Assembly (NCBI RefSeq): GCF_026262505.1
Contig: NC_067206.1
Coordinates: 14,876,205 to 14,940,204, forward strand
DNA length: 64,000 nucleotides
Origin: Trichomonas vaginalis G3
Lineage: Eukaryota; Parabasalia; Trichomonadida; Trichomonadidae
Reading direction: 5' to 3'
Shown here: positions 51,561-61,599 of the stretch, piece after piece
How the letters are laid out: every line of letters starts with the position of its first letter
Numbering within the stretch: the stretch's first letter is position 1
Notes under the pieces: model-generated
What the model was told of the DNA's origin: nothing
The model's input: only the letters and a program-made list of their open reading frames with translations
Database searches by the model: none
Made by a program: the position numbers and the translations under genes

Positions 51561-53712
51561 TTACTTCATGCAATGTTTTATTTCTGTGCCGTCTTCAAGT
51601 ATGCCCCAATACTTACGCTTGGAGAGGACATGAACTTCGGAAAATACCTTATCTAGCTTAAAACAGCCCATCTTTTCACCGACCATACCCATTTCAATGA
51701 GTTTGTTGTAGCCTTCTTCGTTCGTCATGAGTGCGTCAATGTTCTCATAGTAAACCTTCACTTTGGATTTGACTTCGGAGAAGAATTTGTTGTAGTTGTC
51801 AAGGACTGCCTTTGCGAACTGAGGGTAAGACCAATGTTCGACAATAGGTTTTAATGTGGTTACTAAGCCACTTTGACCTTGAGTGAATTCGTACTTCAAA
51901 ACAAAAGGAGAAAACCTTTCAACAAAGTTGTCGACCTTCTCATAATGTTTACTCTTCATCTCTTGAGGTTTTTTAATGGAATATCCCCATGTCGAATTCA
52001 TAAGCAATTTGAGTGTCATTGCAAGTTTGGGGTTTGAAGCTTTCCTAATATCATACAGTTGTTGTATGACTTTTCCAACTGTATAGTTCCTTCCCGGGAA
52101 CTCACCATCTTCGTTTGGAATTCCAGTCGGAATATATTGGACAAACCTCATGTACGCAGCGTTAAGGTCGACATAGTATATCTTTTCGTTTGAGTCGAAC
52201 TTGTCGCAACCAATTGGTCCAGTTTGTGGAAATTCAAGTGAGTCTCTTATCTTCTGAGAAACTTCTCCTGTTATCTCATAAACATCGTCGAAGCAACCTG
52301 TTTCATATAAAACCTTCTGACCTAACTCAGATGCTCTCCAATACAATTTGACGTCAATTGGATGTCTCAATGGAAGTTTATTTATAGCATCTTGAAGTTC
52401 TTGCAACCTCATTGGAAGTTCTTCTGGTTCAGGTTGGTATCCGAACAATCCAACTCCTTGTGGAATTGTGTACTTCTTTTGTACTAGAACTTTGTCTGGA
52501 ACAACTTTTGGTCTTGCTAACAGTGAAAAGTTTGTTTCGTCTTTTGGTACAAAAGTTTCTGTCAGCTTGTCATCTGGAATTGGTTCCAACAAACCTTTCT
52601 CGAAAAGAATGTTTACAGCTCTGACAATGTTGCACTTGCCTTTTCCGAACAATGGGTTTGTAAGACTTTCGTTCAACATGAAGTGGTTGTGGACAATTAC
52701 AATCTTCAACCATGGTAAATTGAACTCAACAACATAGTCGTCATGTGAAGAACCTTTAGCTGTAGGTATGTTGACTCGGATATTGACATTTGCCAACGGT
52801 GCAATTTTTGCCAATTGACCTCTGAGATGTACCTTGTCTTCACACATGACTCAAGATACTTCATCTTCTCATCTGTAACAAGACCAGAGTTCCTGAGACA
52901 TGTAAGAATACAAGGTTCATTGACAATTGTTTCAATTGAATTGTAAATTCCATACCTTGTCAAGTCAATGTCAGACTTATTTATGAAGGGAAGTATCCAG
53001 CATGTTGTCTGACTGCTTGAGGGTTAGGTTGGTACCATTCGAACTTGACACTTGCAATTCCTTCAATTGCATTCAAAATGTCTGAGTCGGAGTCAACCAT
53101 TTGTTCTCTCTTTGTAGTCTTGAAAGCGTCAAGAAGTTTTGCGGCTGTTTGTTCATTGCCATGTGCATAGTAAATGTGACCATCCAAATCTGTTATGGTC
53201 AATCTGAGATTGTGTCCTTTCTTATTTCCGTCTTGAATTGCAGCAAGTACTCCCATGAAGCCTTCTTTGTTCTTTCCTTCGTCAAAGTTTACTGTAAAGG
53301 TTCGACCAGATGTAATTTGACTTCTAACTTCACGATACTTTTCATATACATATCTTGTTCTTTCCATGGGAGCATGACCATCCTCTGCACTACCTTTTTT
53401 CCTTCTCAAAGGATGCAATTGTTCGTCATGTTTCCAGTAGAATCTGGCAAAGCCGTCGTGTCCTTCAACTTGAGGTTCACTAACATCGAAAGGCATGTCC
53501 ATAAGACGTTCTTCTTCTAACCTCTCTAGTCTGTTTGGATAATTGGCACGTGCTGTTTCCAAATCCATTTCGTAGCGAAGACCAGACAATTTGTCATAGA
53601 CTTTTATGGGTCTTCCCTTCCTATATTTAAAATTCTTCGAAACTCTCCAACCATATCTTTGTAACTCTGCTTTTATTCTAGCAGACTTTCTATCCATTCT
53701 ATATGGGGGCAT
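51561..53712 (-). pseudogene. Protein-primed DNA polymerase B (Mav2), broken
   Basis: Same signatures as in Mav1: the YYVDLNAAYM motif A region, MNSTWGYSIKKP motif B region and VKVYYENIDAL motif C region. The last ~20 codons differ from Mav1 in a cluster (GILEDGTEIKHCMK). Broken. Confidence 0.85.
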
Positions 53713-53742
53713 TTTTATAAAAATAAAAAAATATTTTTTTCT

Positions 53743-54327
53743 TTACTTTACATAACCGCCTGCTGCCATAAGTCTTTGACGCCAACCCATACCAGCTAAT
53801 GAAGGTTGACTTGGTTTAGTTTGGAAACTAAACTTTGGTTTTGGTTTATCTTCAGTTTTTGGTTTTTCTTCTTCTATCGGTTTTTCGTCACTTTTCGGTT
53901 CCTCTGACTTTACTTCACTTGCAGGAACAGTTGTGTCGTCAACATCTTCATAAATATCATATGCCATTTGTTTTTGTTTTCCTTTCAACTTTTTGTGTTT
54001 GTTGTAAAGTTTAGAATATTTCGACTCTAAGTCAATGAGATGTTCTATAATGAACTGTTGGTCAGTGAAGTAAACTTTTCCATCTGTTGTCTCGAAAGCT
54101 CCTTCAGACTTCAATATTTTATTTGTGAGAGTCTGTTTCTTTTTTGAGATACTAGCCGTTCCATTTTTATGAAAAGTGACTTTGTAGTTAGGGTTTGTAT
54201 TTCCAGACCTGGCACTTTCTATTATTGAATTTTTCTCTTCATCTGTAAGTTCTTTGACAGGTTTTGACAATGGTTCTGAACTTTTTGTTTGTGGTGTCAA
54301 ATCTACCGTTTCAACTTCTTCGGTCAT
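53743..54327 (-). CDS. Unknown acidic protein, 194 aa (Mav2)
   Basis: Looks whole. Residues ~1-40 are acidic and flexible, ~45-130 form a mixed charged core (YKVTFHKNGTASISKKKQTL, DQQFIIEHLIDLESKYSK), then a Lys/Glu/Pro linker and a small conserved C terminus LAGMGWRQRLMAAGGYVK. It lies 31 bases upstream of the polymerase gene on the same strand. No family recognised. Confidence 0.55.
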   Translation of the reverse strand: MTEEVETVDLTPQTKSSEPLSKPVKELTDEEKNSIIESARSGNTNPNYKVTFHKNGTASISKKKQTLTNKILKSEGAFETTDGKVYFTDQQFIIEHLIDLESKYSKLYNKHKKLKGKQKQMAYDIYEDVDDTTVPASEVKSEEPKSDEKPIEEEKPKTEDKPKPKFSFQTKPSQPSLAGMGWRQRLMAAGGYVK

Positions 54328-54346
54328 TTCATCTCAGTAAAAAATT

Positions 54347-54499
54347 TTAGTTTGGTTTGTTTTCAACTGGTTGTTGTTGTTTTTTAAGTCGGTCTAAAAC
54401 TTCCTGAGGTATAGGAAGAACTTGACAAACACGTGGTGTAACTGCTGGAAGCCGACAAATCCATCTTGAACCCATTTGTCTCAATGCTGTATTGTTCAT
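54347..54499 (-). CDS. Small 50-aa protein (Mav2)
   Basis: MNNTALRQMGSRWICRLPAV then TPRVCQVLPIPQEVLDRLKK. Single copy here, tandem pair in Mav1. It is preceded by the TCATCTCA leader common to this operon-like series. Function unknown. Confidence 0.55.
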   Translation of the reverse strand: MNNTALRQMGSRWICRLPAVTPRVCQVLPIPQEVLDRLKKQQQPVENKPN

Positions 54500-54517
54500 T
54501 TCATCTCAGTAAAAAAT

Positions 54518-54920
54518 TTACATTCCCCACGTTTGAGGTGGTTGCGGTTGGTTATTGCTTACCCATTGTTGTGCATGGTTATATCCTCTGTTAAAGAATC
54601 TTTCACCTTGGTCCATATAGTGTCCTGCTTGGTTATAGTAGTCATTTGCTTTGTTATAATAGTTTCCTGCTTGTCTTCCTACATTGTCCATCCATCCTTG
54701 AACTTTTCCTCTTGTTTCAGGATTTGGAATAAGATTTGTTGCATCTCGTGCTACATCCCAACCTTTCTGTACAGTTTGTATAATAGGTTGTGCTTTCTCT
54801 TTAAGTATACCTAATGTACTCAAAATCTTCCTTCCAACTCCAAATACACCTCTAGGCTATTGTTCCCACTGCGGGCAAAAATCTAGATGCGACTCCTGCT
54901 AATGCGCCAAATAAACCCAT
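54518..54920 (-). pseudogene. Small amphipathic protein, pVI-like candidate (Mav2), broken
   Basis: Counterpart of 20752-21153 with the same Tyr/Asn-rich tail. Broken. Confidence 0.45.
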
Positions 54921-54937
54921 TTCTTATGGGTTAAAAA

Positions 54938-55895
54938 ATGACGAATCCAAACAAGGACCCCTATGTTTCTAAGGCAACAAAAAAGCACTCATGGTAAAAA
55001 TCTTTAGTTCAACACCAAATGCTTGGTTTATGGATATCTTGGAAAACATTCCGAGGTATAGAGAAGATGGACCACCATACTGGCTAATATTTGTCGGTCA
55101 AAACACAAGATACTGTGAAGCCATACCATTATGGTCCAAAAATATTTTAGATGTGAAAACTGCTTTGACAATATTCGTTGACAAATACCATCCAACAAAA
55201 CTGACATCTGACTGTGAAAGTTCTTTCAAATCAGATGATATTAAAAACTATCTGCGTTCAAAAAATGTAAACCAATATTTCATTGTCGACCAAAACCATT
55301 CTGCTCTTGGTGTCATTGACGGTTGTATAAAAATGTTAAGAGACTTAAACCAACCACAAGGTGGTGAAGCAAATGAAATGTCATATGACGACAAGTATAG
55401 ACACTTCTCCATGGCAAAGATGAGACAAGTTTTAAATATTTACAATAACCGTAAACAAAAAGGTTTGGGAAACCACTCCCCCGAAGAAATGAAAAACAAC
55501 CCTGACTTAGAGAAAGACTATATATTTAATAATTTAGTCAAAAGAGACAAACAAGAAAGAATGCCGGGCTTCAAACTTCAGAAAGGTGACAAAGTAAAAA
55601 TAGAAATACCTAAACGCGACCCATATGAAAATACTATTGACTATGACAACAATGGGAACTCGACAGGTACTCACATTCGTGTTCGTAAAAATAGAAGAAA
55701 GTATACAAGAGAATATTATGAAGTTTTAGGCAAACATGGCAAAATGTACACACTGCAAGCAGAAGATAAAACTACTATTGCAGACCTCGTTTCAAACTTG
55801 TCAAAGTTCAAGGTGGTATACTTTCAAAGACAGTTCCTAACAAATATAAGACAACTCCTGACGAATATGCTAAAGAAGTTGAAAATGACGACTAA
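54938..55895 (+). pseudogene. Retroviral-type (rve) integrase (Mav2), broken
   Basis: The core blocks WFMDILENIPRYREDGPPYW and LTSDCESSFKSDDIKN and the basic C-terminal HIRVRKNRRKYTREYYEV are readable. Better preserved through the catalytic core than the Mav1 copy. Broken. Confidence 0.85.
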
Positions 55896-57287
55896 GCATT
55901 TCTATACCATGCGTAAACTGTCATGTAAGGTGGCATGTATTCTTTACTTTGTCCCGTTGTTTGCGTATATCCTGTAACGCGATGTGTATGGTTTCCATCT
56001 CCCTGAGTGTTACCCAGAAACAATTTATAGCAAACTGAACGTTGTCTTTAACATCATATCCTTTACCTTTTGTCATTGCTGACCAATCCCAAAATTATGC
56101 TTATGCCAACCTGCTTGAGATGTACTTAAATCTATGTAGTGACTGTGTGCAGGTAAATTTTCACCTGAAATCGTTTTACTTCCACCTGTTTCCTTTGAAG
56201 AGTTTGCACAATACAAAAACCTGTCGACTATTTGAGTCCAAGTTCCAAAACCAAGTACTACTTCTGGTCTGGTAGAGTTCATTGACGTATAAATAGAGCC
56301 TATAGGATATAATGTTTGAAAGTATTTCTCTGTCTTTAATGTTTGAAAGCTCTGTTTTGTCTGCTTTCTTGTCATATAAATCTTGAGCAGTGAATTTAAT
56401 ATTATGTTCATCCTTCATGACATAAACATCTTTTACATCTAATGTTTCTCATCGTCGTTATGTCGTCATCCGATGTTAAACCTTGTGGAAAGTTAGGAGG
56501 TTTACAATATAATGCATCCCCACCAGTTTCTTCAACCGTTCCTTAATACTTTCTATAGCAACAGTTGTGAAGAAATCATGTGTATGGTTTCTTGTCTGCT
56601 TTCTTTTCAAGGCTAACGTTTAAGTCTGTTATTTCAGATATAGAATGTGTATGTCAACGGCACTTTTACTGTTTAAGGTTTCTTGTAAGTCTGTTATTTC
56701 AGATATAGAATGTGTATGTCCAACGGCACTTTTCCTGTTTAGGTTTTTGTAAGTTTGTAATATTTGCAATGGTATGTGTATGTCCAACGGCACTTTTCCT
56801 GTTTAAGGTTTCTTGTAAGTCTGTTATTTCAGATATAGAATGTGTATGAGTCTTTTTAGAATATTCGTTTTCAGCTCTTGTCACTTCACTTGACATTTTA
56901 TTGTCAACATATGTTTTGTCTGCTAGTTCAGGATGAGTATGTTCTTTTGTTGCATAAGCATTGTTAGCTCTTTCTTCTTCTTTGCTATTGCATCGTCTAC
57001 ATATTCTTTGTCAGCTTTGTTGTCAACATCTGCCTTCAAAAGAAGTTCATTTATAGGTTTCTCGTTTAAAGTTCCTTTTGTTGGATTTATACAGACAGTA
57101 TGGTTCTTATTGTCTTGAAACAGAAACTCATCTGTCATTGGGTTTAATGTCAGTTTTAAGTTTCCTTCTTTCAATGACTCAGATATCTTAGAATAGTTTG
57201 AAAAGTTTGTTGTGTTCTTATTTAGAGCTTGCATAATGAGTTGTCGTTGTGTTGTATTTCTCTCATGGAAGCAATATCTTTCGACAT
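55892..57287 (-). pseudogene. Phage tail-fibre-like protein (Mav2), broken
   Basis: Counterpart of 22128-23366 with an expanded stalk: HTHxIxxITxLQ units recur about four times between 56600 and 56870, against one or two in Mav1. The collar-like block (YPIGSIYTSMNSTRPEVVLG, NLPAHSHYIDLS) and the EYMPPYMTVYAWYRNA-type ending are readable. Its stop overlaps the integrase stop in convergent orientation. Broken. Confidence 0.75.
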
Positions 57288-57306
57288 TTTTATTATAGAT
57301 AAAAAT

Positions 57307-58195
57307 ATGCTTCCAATAGAAAAGAAAATTCAAGAGTTGCTACAACTAAACCATTAGATGAACTTTTACTAATGTCGGTCAAAAGTTTGAGACAGAGACC
57401 GTAAAGCATGAAGGCTATCGTTTTGACTACCCGTTAAGATGGTTAAGAGACCCATCTGTCACAAAAGCTATTGGCTTTCGTAGAATGAAGTTCATTTCAG
57501 AAGCCATACATGGTTTCCCATTTAGGTCGGTTTTGTAGTTCGATACTATAACAAAGAAAAACATACGTATGAGAAATTTGAACAGGGAAAACTTTTACAA
57601 GTTAGTTTGCTTGTAAACTTAGAAACAACTCTTCAAGCTTTTCAAGAAAAAATAAACGATATCTATATCGAATATGCAAAGCAGTAATAACATTGACGAA
57701 GGAGAATACCATCTCGATATTATTTATGACAGGAAAAATGCAACTGTTAAAATCAATAAAATAGAAGACCTTGGAGAAAACGTTTATATTTCTACAAAAT
57801 ATAACAACTTGGCATGGTATAGATTTATGAGGATGTTAAATCAGCCTGCAGCATATCCAGTACACCCAGACTTTTATGAAGTCGAAAACCCTAATGGAAC
57901 ATATGAAAATGTTTTCGACCAAGATGCTATTATTGTTCATGCTTCATTTTCTGGCGCCAAAAACTCTTTCTTATGCTTGGCAAATGACTTTTACGAAAAA
58001 CCTACAAAGTTATACGAACCACCAAGTGGAAGTATTTCAGACTTTCAAGTATGGTTTACTACAGATGGAAGAAAAAGAATAATTCCATTATACCATGCGT
58101 TTTACTTAGAACTTAGTTTCATATACAACTACTATCGAACGGTAAAAATAATAATTTTTAATACGGTTGAGGTGTTGGATTTGGTTGCCAACTAG
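57307..58195 (+). pseudogene. Unknown, possibly structural protein (Mav2), broken
   Basis: Counterpart of 23385-24234 with the same DFQVWFTTDGRKRIIPLYHA ending. Broken. Confidence 0.4.
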
Positions 58196-58398
58196 ACTGT
58201 GGTGCAGGTTCAGCTGTTGTATAACAGGAGCTTGTTCTTCTGGTTCAGGGTCTTTAGGTATAATACCAACGAACTGACTACTCTTTTACCAATATTTTTG
58301 ACACCGTTCCATACTCCTCTTCCGACAGATTTTATTCCATTCCATATACCTCTTCCAACTCTTCTGAAGAAGTTTCCAATACTACTGAAGAAACCCAT
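58158..58398 (-). pseudogene. Small amphipathic Gly/Trp-rich protein (Mav2), broken
   Basis: Counterpart of 24237-24479, with VGRGIWNGIKSVGRGVWNGV helices. Broken. Confidence 0.45.
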
Positions 58399-58427
58399 TT
58401 TACTATATGTAAAAATCTAATGTCCGC

Positions 58428-58780
58428 CTAGTCTCTTACGTTTCCTGTTGAGTTCCATAGCATTCTTTAACTGGAGCTCATACATTCTGTTTCTCCTCTG
58501 GTAAGAAAACATATTCTGGGTCAACTCCTGTGTTCGCGTCATCTGCATAAAGTTGTTTATATCCCACTTCAGGGTTTGTATAAAACTCTTTCCATCTCAT
58601 ATTTGCATACCATGGTGGCAAACCTAACGCAGCGTCATTTGACATGGCAGTTTGCATTTGTACATCTGTTGGCACTTGACCATAGTTTGCCATTGCAGTT
58701 TGTATTCTAACTTCATTTGGAATATTCTCTGGGTTTGGTTGTCCAGGTTGCTGTGCATTCGCTAAGTTCTGTGCGTCCAT
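58428..58780 (-). pseudogene. Unknown repeat-containing protein (Mav2), broken
   Basis: Counterpart of 24509-24859; the IQTAMANYGQVPTDVQMQTA repeat is unchanged. Broken. Confidence 0.45.
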
Positions 58781-58803
58781 TTAATATTAGATAAAAATAT
58801 CTC

Positions 58804-58934
58804 TTACGAGTACATATACTGAACATTTGCAGGCATTGGTTCATCTTCATATTCTCTGTACTTTTCTGCCACGTCAAATAATAAATGACACAATGGAAAA
58901 AACCTAAAACAAGTAGTCCTATTTCAAACCACAT
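58804..58934 (-). pseudogene. Small membrane protein (Mav2)
   Basis: MWFEIGLLVLGFFHCVIYYL forms one membrane span near the N terminus. The start overlaps the methyltransferase 3' end, as in Mav1. Probably broken. Confidence 0.4.
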
Positions 58935-59734
58935 TTACTTACTAATAAAATTTCTTTATTGTGACACTTTCTCCAGTTTATAGGACCTCTCTCATATTCT
59001 ATCTTGTCATATATAAACTCATAGTCATGTATGTCCTCTAACCATCTCATAACGGTTTCCAAACCACTTTTATCGGATGTAAAGTAAAAGCATGGATGGT
59101 TATGTATAACGTCTAAAGTTTCTAAAGAGTCTCTCAAAGTCCAGTCTACTTGGTATTGAAAATCCCATGTGTTATAGAACGGCGGTCACTATAAAGAAAA
59201 CATTTTCCTTGTCTTTATATTTTTCATACAACTCTGTCCAATGACATCTCACAAACTCTATACCCTCAATATATTTTTCTATGTTCTCTTTGAAAACATT
59301 TGTATAGTTAAGATATAAAACTTTTGACATAAGTGTTTCAATGTCATGAACTCTTATAGAACACTATATAATAGTCTAGCAGATATACTATCCCAGTCTA
59401 TATATTCTGCTTTTTTTCAAAACCTCTCTCACAATATTTTTCTTATCTAATGGTATACGTTCCATCTTACCTATAGGTATCTTTTCTTTTAACTCTTTCA
59501 TATATTGTTTGTGTCTGGAATATGTTTGAGACGGTTCATATAGTTGTCGAAGTCATTGCATATAATCTTTGAGTCTGGGAATATTGTATGACATAAATGG
59601 GATATATAGAAACTTCCACCGAACAAATCTACAAATGTTAGACCATTCGGTAGTTTCTTAAGTTCTCTCAATATAATATCTTTACATCTACTCTTATTTC
59701 CAAAGAACGGTAACGGTGGTTTTGTAAAATTCAT
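58919..59734 (-). pseudogene. D12-class DNA N6-adenine methyltransferase (Mav2), broken
   Basis: PPLPFFGNKSR and FVDLFGGSFY are readable, as in Mav1. Tandem Inr-like TGTCACTTTT motifs precede it (about 59763-59787). More decayed than the Mav1 copy. Confidence 0.75.
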
Positions 59735-59862
59735 TTATATATAATAATAAAAATGTTTTTACCCGAAAAGTGACAGAAAAGTGACAAAACGTGAAAACAT
59801 ATATAATTTGTGAAAAGCGACACATTATATAATGTTTTCGACCCAGAAGAAGGCTTCTTCCC

Positions 59863-60006
59863 AGAAGCAATGGAGGAAGAAGAAGAGTCCTCCGAATTCA
59901 CACCAGAAGACTAACAATTTTCCGAATAAAAACTTCATTTATACTAAACATCTTCAGGGCTAGAGGGCGCAACGCGCCTGGAAGCCCCACTACCTTTTTT
60001 TTTTCT
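59863..60006. repeat. Mav2 right terminal inverted repeat
   Basis: Inverted partner of 35938-36076, ending in CACTACC plus a T run and CT, then GATAA. Just inside it, from 59836, codons resembling another version of the left-end gene's C terminus continue beyond the repeat. Confidence 0.9.
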
Positions 60007-60101
60007 GATAATTCATGAATGTATATATTTCCAAGTTTTTAAGGATGCAACACTTTACATTTGTAAACTGTCAAAAATGAAGTCACGCTATTTTTCATGC
60101 A
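60007..60101. mobile_element. Repeat B, terminal part right of Mav2
   Basis: Matches the end of repeat A (28394-28490 inverted), starting with the second GATAA and ending in CGCTATTTTTCATGCA. Confidence 0.85.
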
Positions 60102-60280
60102 TTACATTGTGTCAGCTGGTTTGCCTGTCTCATGTTGGAGAAAACGTTCTTGAGCTCCCAGCAGAGGCTCACGTTGTTGAGTATCCTTTCAACAGCAGAT
60201 GGCACCGATACATCGCGCGCGTCTTCAATGCCTAGTGCTTTCATTGCATCCCAGTACTTTCTACTCTTTCTCGCTAACAT
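60095..60280 (-). CDS. Element Y small protein
   Basis: A GC-rich 61-residue frame, MLARKSRKYWDAMKALGIED, helical and basic at the N terminus, ending inside the terminal sequence of repeat B, so its natural C terminus may have been altered by that insertion. It is divergent from the next gene with only 8 bases between start codons. Function unknown. Confidence 0.4.
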   Translation of the reverse strand: MLARKSRKYWDAMKALGIEDARDVSVPSAVERILNNVSLCWELKNVFSNMRQANQLTQCNA

Positions 60281-60288
60281 TTTTAAAA

Positions 60289-60996
60289 ATGAACGTCGAG
60301 GAAACACACATACCTCAAAGCTGTTCTGTGTTGATCTCGATGGACGAAAACAACGATGTGCATGCCACATTCAGGATCCGGAAGAGGAAATTCTCACAGC
60401 TGAACGGACAAGGAGGGAATGTTGGTGTTTTCAACTCACACAGGAACTCATACGTGGCAGACGCGGATATTCTCATGGACGACAGCGGTGTATACGTAAC
60501 AGTGGGTAAAGGTGCTAGTAGCCACATTGTTGGTGGAGTGACACTCGACCTACATACTCAAATGAAGCTCGACAAAGCAATCACACTACAGATGCCAGAT
60601 TGGGCACAGGTGAACACAGACGGCAACAAGTGCTCGTTCCTTACAGCATGCGCAATGGCTAACGTGGCTTGCATGTCTCTCGGTGTGAGTGCAGAAGATG
60701 TGAACAACAGGCTCATCAGCGTATACGACAAGTACATCAAGCGCAGCAAAAACGGAAGCATGAACATAATACCAGACTTCATCGTGTGGAAGTGTGACTT
60801 GCCTGTTGTGAAGATATCCCCCTCTCTCTCAAACGGTATCCCACCTGACATGGCTGTGTGCTTCGCCAGCCAGCGGAAAGGAGGACACTACATGCTACTC
60901 GTCAGGGGATCCGTATACAAGGCAGCACTGACGAACTTAGAGCTCCTCAGAAGAGAGTATATAAGAATTTCCGAAAAAGTGACACCCCAAAAGTGA
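60289..60996 (+). CDS. Element Y candidate cysteine protease, 235 aa
   Basis: GC-rich frame starting MNVEETHIPQSCSVLISMDE. A catalytic-looking pair is visible: C115 in DGNKCSFLTACAMAN at the start of a helix, and H200 in RKGGHYMLLVRG on a strand, the order and spacing of papain-like peptidases. The first ~95 residues look strand-rich. If Y is virus-like, this could be its maturation protease. A non-enzymatic papain-like fold is possible. The stop is followed by several AAAAGTGACA motifs. Confidence 0.45.
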   Translation: MNVEETHIPQSCSVLISMDENNDVHATFRIRKRKFSQLNGQGGNVGVFNSHRNSYVADADILMDDSGVYVTVGKGASSHIVGGVTLDLHTQMKLDKAITLQMPDWAQVNTDGNKCSFLTACAMANVACMSLGVSAEDVNNRLISVYDKYIKRSKNGSMNIIPDFIVWKCDLPVVKISPSLSNGIPPDMAVCFASQRKGGHYMLLVRGSVYKAALTNLELLRREYIRISEKVTPQK

Positions 60997-61067
60997 CACC
61001 TTCAATAGGGAGTAACACTTAAAAAGTGACAATTTAAAATTCACAATAAATAAAAATAATAAAATTT

Positions 61068-61519
61068 TTAGTCTATTAAATTATTCTTTTCTTTGAAATC
61101 ATCTAAAAATTCTTCGAAATGTTCTAAAATATAATCTGGAGAATTATAACAAAATTCATTAATTTCTAACATATACGTATCTAACAATTCATTTGGAATT
61201 TCAAACGATCTTAAATATGTAATTGAATTTTGTATCTTCTCATTTATTTGAGAAAGTTTTTTTTCAGCATTTTCCAATAAAAATCCTAATGGATTCAAAT
61301 TGGCTTCGTGATTCTGAAAAATTTAATACTTGGTATAAACGTGATTGAACTTCTCTTTCAATTTTGTTTTATAATCTGTCAATCGAGGCTCGCGAATTCT
61401 AATTGAAGGAATAAAACCTGTTTGAAGTAAATCGTTTTTAATACGATAAAAGTAATTGGGTGCAACTTCTTCTAAAAGATTTTTGACAAAAACATCAATT
61501 CTTTGATTTTAACGCAGCC
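61068..61519 (-). pseudogene. AT-rich coding remnant, unrecognised
   Basis: A minus-strand frame with a helical protein-like sequence (FVKNLLEEVAPNYFYRIKND, then PSIRIREPRLTDYKTKLKEK and NPLGFLLENAEKKLSQINEK). Not open throughout. Its AT-rich codons set it apart from the adjacent Y gene. It could be a transposon or host gene scrap. Confidence 0.35.
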
Positions 61520-61599
61520 AAAATCGTGATATTTTATCTTTTTAAATAAAGATTCAGAAAACGTTATTCACAACGGTTAATTCATTTGGTCTGGCAGCG

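Larger units (their letters stand above)
35938..60006. mobile_element. Polinton/Maverick element, copy 2 (Mav2), both ends present
   Basis: A 24-kb element with inverted terminal repeats of ~140 bp and a 5-bp target duplication GATAA (35933-35937 and 60007-60011). Repeat A preserves the uninterrupted site ACAAGATAATTCATG. Gene content and order match Mav1. Broken, with perhaps two dozen breaks, though several central genes look whole. The intact duplication and near-identity with Mav1 indicate a recent insertion. Confidence 0.95.

Noticed and set aside
61068-61519. Host gene
   Set aside because: The product is protein-like, but there is no recognisable family, the frame is not continuous and it sits between mobile elements, so I kept it only as an unrecognised remnant.
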